Translations under genes and position numbers: made by a program
Shown: positions 8,078-13,518 of the stretch, in pieces
How the letters are laid out: each line of letters starts with the position of its first letter
Numbering within the stretch: the first letter of the stretch is position 1
Notes under the pieces: generated by a model
The model's database searches: none
Seen by the model: the letters and a program-made list of their open reading frames with translations, nothing else
Told to the model about the DNA's origin: nothing
From: an uncultured Eubacterium sp.
GTDB lineage: Bacteria; Bacillota; Clostridia; Lachnospirales; Lachnospiraceae
Reading direction: 5' to 3'
Assembly (NCBI GenBank): GCA_934317205.1
Contig: CAKREL010000065.1
Coordinates: 1-14,177 of the forward strand
DNA length: 14,177 nucleotides

Positions 8078-8094
8078 CGTTAGTTTCAGCTAAT
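8078..8094 (+). promoter_or_regulatory. Operator copy 1 (CGTTAG-N6-CTAAT) upstream of apbE
   Basis: CGTTAG, six bases (TTTCAG), then CTAAT; the TTAG core is at 8080-8083 and CTAA at 8090-8093. The same arrangement recurs at 10012-10028 and 13391-13407, each just downstream of a -10 element. The position over the transcription start fits repression. The symmetric half-sites suggest a dimeric helix-turn-helix protein; the regulator is not in the window. Confidence 0.6.
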
Positions 8095-8140
8095 AAGTGA
8101 AAAACTGATATCTTACAAACAATACGGAGGATTTTGATAG

Positions 8141-9262
8141 ATGCGAAAGAGAATAATGATGGTACTGCTTTGTGGGACACTGTTCTGTCTTCCACATGCA
8201 GGCTGTAATGCAAAAAACAATATATCTGATCCAGCACAGAATGAGACTTCTGCTTCCCAGGAAACTGCAACGACGAAAAATAAAAACAATAATCAGGAAT
8301 ACACCAGTGAAATATTTGCGATGGATACGTATATGACACTGACTGCTTATGGAGAAAATGCCAAGGAGGCAGTGGAAGCCGGAATTGCTGAAATTCAGCG
8401 TCTGGATAATCTGCTATCAACAGGAAAGGAAACCAGTGAAATTTACAAAATCAATCAGAATGGCGGCGGTGTACTTTCGGAAGATACCGAATATCTGGTA
8501 AAACGGGCACTGGATATTTATCAGAGCACAAACGGTGCGTTTGATATCAGTATTTATCCGGTTATGCAGCTTTGGGGATTTACGACAGGGAATTTTGCAG
8601 TGCCAGGCAAATCTGATCTGGCAGATAAGCTTGCACTGGTAGACGCTGGAAAAATCTCATTAAGTGAAGAAAATGGTCAGACAAGCATCAGCCTTCCAGA
8701 GGGAATGGAGATTGATCTCGGTGGAATTGCAAAAGGCTATACTTCCGGCAGAGTTATGGAGATTATGAAAAAATATGGCATTGAAAGTGCTGTGATCAAT
8801 CTTGGCGGAAATGCACATGTTCTTGGAAATAAAACCGATGGCAGTCAATGGAAGGTCGGCATTCAGGATCCGAATAATACGGACGGATTTCTGGGCGGTG
8901 TAAATGTGACAGATAAAGCGATAATCACTTCCGGTGGTTATGAGCGCTATTTTATTGATAAAGATACTGGTGTGAAGTATCATCACATTATTGATCCAAA
9001 GACTGGTTATTCTGCAAACAACGGTTTGATTTCAGTGACGATTGTCAGTGCGGACAGCACGCTGGCAGATGGTTTATCTACATCACTTTTCGTACTTGGT
9101 ACGAAAGATGCAATCTCTTACTGTAAAGAACATTGCGCAGCAGATGGATTTGATGCGATCATGGAAGATGAAGACGGTAAGCTGTATATTACGGACGGCG
9201 TTTATGATGACTATATCAACATGAACAATATAAAGAATATTGAAAAAATAGTGACAAAGTAA
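8141..9262 (+). CDS. apbE: FAD:protein FMN transferase, ApbE family lipoprotein
   Basis: ApbE enzymes use FAD to attach FMN covalently to a Thr/Ser of secreted or membrane proteins. The signal peptide is short and ends in a lipobox-like LPHAGC, with Cys22 as the likely lipidated residue; the His at -3 is unusual. A linker rich in Lys, Asn and Thr follows. Family motifs are FAMDTYMTLTAYG, a DISIYPVMQLWGF segment, IDLGGIAKGY (191-200), INLGGNAHVLG, ITSGGYERYF, HHIIDPKTGYSANN, and the metal-binding ADSTLADGLST. The length of 373 residues fits the family. GGAGG (8126-8130) is ten bases before the ATG. Its likely substrates, five FMN-binding domains with SGAT motifs, are encoded just downstream. 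I infer action on the outer face of the membrane. Confidence 0.94.
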   Translation: MRKRIMMVLLCGTLFCLPHAGCNAKNNISDPAQNETSASQETATTKNKNNNQEYTSEIFAMDTYMTLTAYGENAKEAVEAGIAEIQRLDNLLSTGKETSEIYKINQNGGGVLSEDTEYLVKRALDIYQSTNGAFDISIYPVMQLWGFTTGNFAVPGKSDLADKLALVDAGKISLSEENGQTSISLPEGMEIDLGGIAKGYTSGRVMEIMKKYGIESAVINLGGNAHVLGNKTDGSQWKVGIQDPNNTDGFLGGVNVTDKAIITSGGYERYFIDKDTGVKYHHIIDPKTGYSANNGLISVTIVSADSTLADGLSTSLFVLGTKDAISYCKEHCAADGFDAIMEDEDGKLYITDGVYDDYINMNNIKNIEKIVTK

Positions 9263-9293
9263 AACAGTCAAAAGATAGACAGGATGATTAAGT

Positions 9294-9812
9294 ATGAAAA
9301 AACAAAAGACATCTGCAAAAGAAGTTGCACTGATGGCAATGATGATCTCACTGGCTCTGATTTTTAGCTACGTGGAAACACTGATCCCGATCAATTTCGG
9401 GATTCCGGGGGTAAAACTGGGGTTGGCCAATCTGGTGATCGTAGCGGTAATATATTTGTTTGGCGGGAAAGAAGCACTGTTTGTTTCTGTAGTGCGTATT
9501 TTTTTAAGCGGATTTATGTTTGGAAATCTGGCTTCGATCATGTACAGTCTGGCAGGCGGTCTGTTCAGTCTGGCGGTTATGCTGCTTCTGAAAAAAACAG
9601 ATAAGCTCTCAATTCTGGCTGTCAGCGTTATGGGTGGTATCTGCCATAACATCGGACAGCTGGTAGTTGCGATTCTCGTAGTGGAAAATCTGAAACTGAT
9701 TTTTTATATACCGGTGCTTCTGATTTCCGGGTTTGTGACAGGACTTTTGATCGGTGTGGTATCCAGAGTGATCCTGCCGGCAGTAAAGCGGGCCTATGAA
9801 TCTGGCAGATAA
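9294..9812 (+). CDS. Gx transporter family membrane protein (often named heptaprenyl diphosphate synthase component I)
   Basis: This 172-residue, very hydrophobic protein has about five transmembrane helices, with conserved-looking segments SYVETLIPINFGIPGVKLGLANL and the glycine-rich GGICHNIGQ. This matches the Hpre_diP_synt_I / Gx transporter family, which resembles the substrate-binding S components of ECF transporters. It commonly stands next to apbE and FMN-binding genes in flavin-based electron transfer loci. Its substrate is unknown; quinone precursor, flavin or prenyl roles have been proposed, and the enzyme name is probably misleading. It starts 31 bases after apbE with a modest AGGAT site, and is likely co-transcribed with it. 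Confidence 0.8.
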   Translation: MKKQKTSAKEVALMAMMISLALIFSYVETLIPINFGIPGVKLGLANLVIVAVIYLFGGKEALFVSVVRIFLSGFMFGNLASIMYSLAGGLFSLAVMLLLKKTDKLSILAVSVMGGICHNIGQLVVAILVVENLKLIFYIPVLLISGFVTGLLIGVVSRVILPAVKRAYESGR

Positions 9813-9957
9813 GTATCCGTTTTTGTACGCAGAGCGATTGGAAGAAAATCGCAAAAACAAATATGTGTTTGTAATGTGCGTTTACCAGTACTTACCGGAG
9901 TTATTGAGAAAAAACAGGAGAAATTGCATAAAAATTATCAATAGAGCAAGTTATTGA
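9796..9957 (+). CDS. Possible small ORF overlapping the Gx transporter 3' end (53 aa)
   Basis: A frame starting MNLADKYPFLYAERLEENRK and continuing NKYVFVMCVYQYLPELLRK overlaps the preceding gene by 17 bases and ends at TGA 9955-9957. The first two-thirds look protein-like (amphipathic, Tyr/Leu/Glu-rich), while the last dozen residues are basic and unremarkable. There is no good Shine-Dalgarno, so expression would depend on coupling. Gx transporter genes are sometimes followed by a prenyl synthase, and this could be a remnant of such a neighbour, but I see no catalytic DDxxD motif. It may equally be a chance frame. Confidence 0.3.
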   Translation: MNLADKYPFLYAERLEENRKNKYVFVMCVYQYLPELLRKNRRNCIKIINRASY

Positions 9958-9960
9958 TAA
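9935..9960 (+). promoter_or_regulatory. Perfect 9-bp palindrome upstream of the four-domain FMN gene promoter
   Basis: TTATCAATA (9935-9943), eight bases, then TATTGATAA (9952-9960), exact reverse complements. It ends 16 bases before the -35 element, a position typical for an activator site or a second operator. It overlaps the end of the 53-codon frame. Confidence 0.45.
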
Positions 9961-9976
9961 AATAGAGAAAAATGAT

Positions 9977-10005
9977 TTGATTTGGAAAAAAAGTAATGCT
10001 ATGAT
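9977..10005 (+). promoter_or_regulatory. Predicted promoter for the FMN-binding / Fe-S operon
   Basis: TTGATT (9977-9982), a 17-base spacer and TATGAT (10000-10005) with an upstream TG extension. The start would be near 10012, giving a 5' leader of about 138 bases. The -10 lies inside the left arm of a terminator hairpin. Confidence 0.7.
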
Positions 10006-10050
10006 AACGTGCGTTAGAAAATGCTAATGCAAGTTACCATAGCATTTTTT
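9995..10050 (+). terminator. Terminator for the apbE unit, overlapping the next promoter and operator
   Basis: An outer 14-bp stem (9995-10008 with 10033-10046, one mismatch) encloses an inner 7-bp hairpin (10011-10017 with 10024-10030) and is followed by six T residues ending at 10050. Transcripts coming from apbE would contain the full hairpin. Transcripts starting at the promoter here would lack its left arm and so should escape it. Confidence 0.7.
10012..10028 (+). promoter_or_regulatory. Operator copy 2 (CGTTAG-N6-CTAAT)
   Basis: CGTTAG, AAAATG, CTAAT, with TTAG at 10014-10017 and CTAA at 10024-10027, eight bases after the -10 element. The flanking bases ATAAC and AAGTT are shared with copy 3. 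In RNA it also forms the apical stem of the overlapping terminator. Confidence 0.62.
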
Positions 10051-10090
10051 GTTTGATAGAAAATTACGATGAACATCCTATCAAACAAAA
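10047..10090 (+). repeat. 13-bp inverted repeat in the 5' leader of the FMN-binding gene
   Basis: The arms at 10047-10059 and 10078-10090 are exact reverse complements around an 18-base loop, and the left arm shares the T tract of the terminator. ACGATG in the loop (10066-10071) is complementary to CATCGT (10094-10099) just after the stem, allowing a pseudoknot or an alternative fold. No known riboswitch class was recognised. No T tract follows. Confidence 0.7.
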
Positions 10091-10149
10091 GCACATCGTG
10101 TTTCCAACGGACATGGGAAGCAATGTTATAAAAAGTCAGGAGAGAGATA

Positions 10150-11892
10150 ATGAAGAAAGATAAGCTTAAGTTGAGTACTATGGCACCGGCGTTATCAGCG
10201 TTGCTGGTGGTGGCCTGCGTCGGAGTATCTGTAGCAACTTACACACCGAAGGTTTATGCGGTGCAGAAATCTTCGCCAAAGACGTCGGATGCAGATTCCA
10301 CAGAGGAAGAGACTGCAGAAGAAATGACATTGGAAGGTCAGGTATTTGATCTGCCGGATGGTATATATGAAGGAACCGGAACCGGTTTTGCCGGAAAGAT
10401 TACAGTTTCCGTAGAAATCAAAGATAAAAAGATCGTGGCGATCACGATTCTGAATGTGGAAGCAGATGATGCAGCATTTTTCAATCGTGCGAAGGGCGTC
10501 ATCGACCGGATCATTCAGTCCCAGAATCTGGATGTGGATGTAGTATCCGGCGCGACCTACAGTTCCAGAGGCATCATCAGTGCGGTAAAGAATGCACTGA
10601 CAGGAGAAAAAGACAGTGGAAAGACAGCAGAAAATCCGGGTCAGGGACAGGGATCTACTTCCGTGGCAGAAGTTGTGGATGCAGCAGCTTATAAAGATGG
10701 AACATATTACGGAAGTGCTACCGGTTTTGCAGGTCCGATCAAAGTAAAAGTTGTGATCAGCGGCGGTAAGATCGCGTCCGTGGAGATCGTATCCACTTCT
10801 GACGGCAGCAGCTATATCGGAAAAGCATCTGTCATTACGGGAAAGATCGTATCTTCCCAGAGTACAAATGTGGATACCGTATCCGGAGCGACTTACAGTT
10901 CCGTCGGTATCATCAATGCAGTGCGTAATGCACTGGCGCAGGCAGCTGTGGATGGAAGCACTGTGCCGGCATCTACAGAAAATACAGAACAGAATGAACA
11001 GCTGAATCAGACGCCACCAACACCGACCGTAAGTGGAAAATTTCCATATCCGGATGGAACGTATTATGGAATAGCGGAAGGTTATCTCGGAGATGTCAAA
11101 GTAGCCATCGTGTTGAAAAATAAGACCATTCAGTCCGTAGAAATTCTGGAAAATGAAGATGATGCGGCATTCTTTAACCGTGCCCGTGCGGTAGCAGGCA
11201 ATATTGTGAAAAATCAGACGACAGGTGTGGATGTGGTATCCGGAGCGACATACAGTTCCAACGGTATCATCAACGCAGTCAAGGCTGCCCTGGAGTCCGC
11301 AAAGGCAGCAGCAAATCTGTCCAATGGAAATAATTCCAATGCAAACAACGGATCTGACAACAGTAATAACGGAAACCAGAATAATAATAACGGTAACAAT
11401 GGAAATACCAATAATAGTGGAAATAATAACGGAAATAATTCCGGAAATACAGATGCACCGGATCAGAGTGGCCCGGTATACTATGCAGATGGTACATACA
11501 CTGTGACGGTAAAATGTGAGCCGGACGAAGATGAGGATTTCGATGCTTATAATCTGACTGCTACGATTACTGTTAAGAATGACAAAATCACAGATATTAC
11601 AAATGTATCCGGCGATGGTGATCCCGGTAATAATTCCTACATCAAACGTGCGGTAAGTGGAACTTCCAGCATTACAGGAATGGCGAGCCGCATTATCGGC
11701 ATGGCTGTTGTGGATATGACACAGGAGAATGCAGGAAGTCAGGTGGAAAGCAATCTGGCGGGACTGGATACCGTTTCCCGTGCAACCTGCTCCTCAAATT
11801 CCATCAAAGAAGCATGCAAAGAAGCACTGGCACAGGCCAGAGAGAAATTCCTTGAGGAAAACAAATCAAAAGAAAGTATGAATAAAGGATAG
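10150..11892 (+). CDS. Secreted protein with four FMN-binding domains
   Basis: A signal peptide (hydrophobic core about 12-29, likely cleavage after VYA, 35-37) leads to four tandem FMN_bind-type domains at about 68-150, 181-262, 300-381 and 444-560. Domains 1-3 end in the ApbE flavinylation motif DxVSGATYSS; the predicted FMN-bearing threonines are Thr136, Thr248 and Thr367. Domain 4 has DTVSRATCSS, with Arg544 in place of the conserved Gly, so flavinylation there is doubtful. A roughly 50-residue Asn/Gly-rich linker (389-440) separates domains 3 and 4. Such proteins carry electrons outside the membrane. AGGAGA (10138-10143) precedes the ATG. It heads an operon with the single-domain FMN protein and the Fe-S membrane protein. 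There is no lipobox or sortase signal, so anchoring is not evident. Confidence 0.9.
   Translation: MKKDKLKLSTMAPALSALLVVACVGVSVATYTPKVYAVQKSSPKTSDADSTEEETAEEMTLEGQVFDLPDGIYEGTGTGFAGKITVSVEIKDKKIVAITILNVEADDAAFFNRAKGVIDRIIQSQNLDVDVVSGATYSSRGIISAVKNALTGEKDSGKTAENPGQGQGSTSVAEVVDAAAYKDGTYYGSATGFAGPIKVKVVISGGKIASVEIVSTSDGSSYIGKASVITGKIVSSQSTNVDTVSGATYSSVGIINAVRNALAQAAVDGSTVPASTENTEQNEQLNQTPPTPTVSGKFPYPDGTYYGIAEGYLGDVKVAIVLKNKTIQSVEILENEDDAAFFNRARAVAGNIVKNQTTGVDVVSGATYSSNGIINAVKAALESAKAAANLSNGNNSNANNGSDNSNNGNQNNNNGNNGNTNNSGNNNGNNSGNTDAPDQSGPVYYADGTYTVTVKCEPDEDEDFDAYNLTATITVKNDKITDITNVSGDGDPGNNSYIKRAVSGTSSITGMASRIIGMAVVDMTQENAGSQVESNLAGLDTVSRATCSSNSIKEACKEALAQAREKFLEENKSKESMNKG
11314..11469 (+). repeat. 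Asn/Gly-rich low-complexity linker coding region
   Basis: AAT/AAC and GGA/GGT codons dominate, encoding a flexible linker (residues 389-440) between FMN-binding domains 3 and 4. The repeats are short and irregular. Length variation between strains by slippage is likely but cannot be seen here. Confidence 0.85.
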
Positions 11893-11904
11893 AAACTGAG
11901 AAGA

Positions 11905-12345
11905 ATGAAGAAATTTATTATACGAATCATCAATGTATGTGTCATTGTGGCGGCTTTGTTTGGTTATAACAAAGTCACCATGGCACATGAGCAGACGGAT
12001 GCTGAGGCGAAAGCCGAGGCAGACCGTCAGAATGCGGAAATTGCGGCAGAATCAGGGGAAAGCGGCAGGCTCTACAAAGACGGAACATATCAGGGAACAG
12101 CGACCGGATTTGGCGGAGATATTACCGTGGAAGTGACTATTGCGGATGGTAAAATTACAGATCTTACTATTTTGTCTGCAGAAAAAGAGGACAGTGCTTA
12201 TCTGACAATGGCAAAAGATATCATTCCGGAGATTCTGGATACACAGAGCGCAGATGTGGATACCATCAGCGGTGCTACCTTCAGTTCTACCGGTATTAAA
12301 AATGCAACGGCACAGGCCCTTGCGGAAGGCGGTGCCAATAAATGA
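11905..12345 (+). CDS. Membrane-anchored single-domain FMN-binding protein
   Basis: This 146-residue protein has an N-terminal membrane helix or uncleaved signal (about 4-22, IIRIINVCVIVAALFG), a charged Ala/Glu linker (about 28-55), and one FMN-binding domain (57-140). The motif DTISGATFSS places the expected covalent FMN on Thr125. This resembles the RnfG/NqrC-type single-domain flavoproteins. It probably passes electrons between the Fe-S membrane protein encoded next and the four-domain secreted protein encoded before it. The Shine-Dalgarno is weak (GAGAAG), 12 bases after the preceding stop. Its end overlaps the next start by four bases (ATGA), a coupling arrangement. Confidence 0.9.
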   Translation: MKKFIIRIINVCVIVAALFGYNKVTMAHEQTDAEAKAEADRQNAEIAAESGESGRLYKDGTYQGTATGFGGDITVEVTIADGKITDLTILSAEKEDSAYLTMAKDIIPEILDTQSADVDTISGATFSSTGIKNATAQALAEGGANK

Positions 12346-13199
12346 AACAGCTAAATAAAAAGAGCATAAAAAAAATTCATGTGTGGGTGCGGGCAGCGAT
12401 ACAGTTAATGTATTTTCTGTTTATTCCGTCTGCCTACACAGTAGCTTTTAACGGAGTTAAATATATTTTTACCCAGATGGGAACAAGAGCACATCTGGAA
12501 GTAACTTCTTTCGTGGCAGCGCTGATCGTGCTGTGCGCGTACACTGTTGTGTTTGGACGCTTCTTCTGCGGATTTGCCTGTGCTTTTGGAAGTTTTGGCG
12601 ATGCAGTGCGGGCACTTTATGTATGTATCTGTAAAAAGTTAAAAAGGAAACCGATCACCATGAAGACATCGGTTGTAAAAAAACTTCAGGCAGTGAAATA
12701 TATTGTGCTGGCAATCATTGCAGTGGCATGTTATGCAGGAGTATACAACAAGGCGAAAGGATTCAGCCCCTGGGATGTATTTTCCATGCTTCATGCCCGG
12801 AATTTCAAACTGGGCGGTTATGCACTTGGTGTGGTAATTCTGGTGCTAATTGCTGTGGGTATGTGCCTTCAGGAACGGTTTTTCTGCCGTGTGCTGTGCC
12901 CGATGGGAGCTGTATTTTCCATTTTACCAGTATTGCCATTGTCTACTCTGCGCAGAGATCGCGCGGAATGTATCAAGGGTTGCAGAGCCTGCACAATGAA
13001 GTGCCCGTCTGATATTGAACTGGCGGCAGATACGGCACCGGAACTTTCCGGGGATTGTTTTCAGTGTCAGAAGTGTATTGATACCTGCCCGAAGGGAAAT
13101 ATACATACGGGGATTCGGGCACTGAAAGGCAACGAAATCTGGTATACGGTGTTACGTGCCGTTATTTTACTGGTGTTGTTTAAAATTATTGGATTATAA
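12342..13199 (+). CDS. NosR/NapH-like membrane protein with two 4Fe-4S clusters
   Basis: This integral membrane protein of 285 residues has about five hydrophobic helices (around 18-40, 55-72, 118-136, 158-176, 265-284). Two CxxxC motifs sit at membrane edges, FFCGFAC (Cys76, Cys80) and FFCRVLCP (Cys182, Cys186), as in NapH/NosR/RdxA-like proteins. Two ferredoxin-type cluster motifs follow: Cys210, 214, 217 and 221, then Cys239, 242, 245 and 249 with CP endings. The first has CxxxC rather than CxxC spacing. The expected role is to move electrons from a cytosolic or membrane donor to the FMN domains outside. It overlaps the preceding FMN gene by four bases and is followed by a terminator, so it ends the operon. 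Confidence 0.9.
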   Translation: MKQLNKKSIKKIHVWVRAAIQLMYFLFIPSAYTVAFNGVKYIFTQMGTRAHLEVTSFVAALIVLCAYTVVFGRFFCGFACAFGSFGDAVRALYVCICKKLKRKPITMKTSVVKKLQAVKYIVLAIIAVACYAGVYNKAKGFSPWDVFSMLHARNFKLGGYALGVVILVLIAVGMCLQERFFCRVLCPMGAVFSILPVLPLSTLRRDRAECIKGCRACTMKCPSDIELAADTAPELSGDCFQCQKCIDTCPKGNIHTGIRALKGNEIWYTVLRAVILLVLFKIIGL

Positions 13200-13217
13200 T
13201 TTAATATTTAAATGAAG

Positions 13218-13254
13218 GAAGGTAAATCTTGAAATACAGATTTGCCTTCTTTTT
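13218..13254 (+). terminator. Intrinsic terminator after the FMN / Fe-S operon
   Basis: A 12-bp stem with one G-T pair (13218-13229 with 13238-13249), an 8-base loop and five T residues, 18 bases after the stop of the Fe-S protein gene. Confidence 0.9.
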
Positions 13255-13355
13255 GTGGTTGAGAGAAAAAATAATCAATAAGTGAGATAAATGAAAAAAG
13301 ATATTCAACAAAAATGAGAAAGTATTTCAATAATGATGAATGTAAAAAAAGTGTG

Positions 13356-13384
13356 TTGACGTTAACTGAATCTAATGATATTAT
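13356..13384 (+). promoter_or_regulatory. Strong predicted promoter for the last FMN-binding gene
   Basis: TTGACG (13356-13361), a 17-base spacer and TATTAT (13379-13384) with an upstream TG extension. The AT-rich sequence before it (13262-13350), with A tracts, may serve as an UP element. The start would be near 13391, giving a leader of about 128 bases. A weaker second promoter is possible further on: TTGACA at 13457-13462, 18 bases, TTTGAT at 13481-13486. Confidence 0.75.
13362..13375 (+). promoter_or_regulatory. Near-copy of the operator in the promoter spacer (TTAA-N6-CTAA)
   Basis: TTAA (13362-13365), CTGAAT, CTAA (13372-13375) differs from the TTAG-N6-CTAA core by one base and fills the gap between -35 and -10. 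Its centre is 31 bp from that of operator copy 3, about three helical turns, so both could be bound on the same DNA face. Confidence 0.5.
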
Positions 13385-13390
13385 AACCGC

Positions 13391-13407
13391 CGTTAGATGC
13401 TGCTAAT
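13391..13407 (+). promoter_or_regulatory. Operator copy 3 (CGTTAG-N6-CTAAT)
   Basis: CGTTAG, ATGCTG, CTAAT, with TTAG at 13393-13396 and CTAA at 13403-13406, eight bases after the -10 element exactly as at copy 2. An everted CTAA-N6-TTAG at 13423-13436 lies one further 30-bp step downstream and may or may not be part of the site. Confidence 0.62.
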
Positions 13408-13518
13408 AAAGTTTGCTACATACTAAAGTAAGTTAGAAGTAAGAGACAAAAGTTTATTGACACAATCTAATGAAGATATTTTTGATTTTAAAAAAATGAA
13501 AAATATAAGGAGGAATTT

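Noticed and set aside
7590..8420. A 276-codon minus-strand frame across sigF and apbE
   Set aside because: It is antisense to two clear genes, its composition is unlike a protein family, and it crosses a promoter/operator region.
10006..10149. FMN riboswitch upstream of the FMN-binding gene
   Set aside because: The conserved FMN riboswitch sequences are absent; the leader holds only the operator and a simple long hairpin.
11314..11469. Possible CRISPR or tandem repeat array
   Set aside because: Repeats are short, irregular AAT/GGA codon runs in frame with the FMN-binding protein; no conserved repeat-spacer pattern.
11225..11506. A + strand frame over the Asn/Gly linker
   Set aside because: It is an out-of-frame reading of the low-complexity linker, giving an Ile/Thr/Met-rich repeat with no start signal.
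13457..13486. A second strong promoter for the last gene
   Set aside because: The -35 is perfect but the -10 (TTTGAT, 18-base spacer) is weak; it is mentioned only as a possibility under the main promoter.
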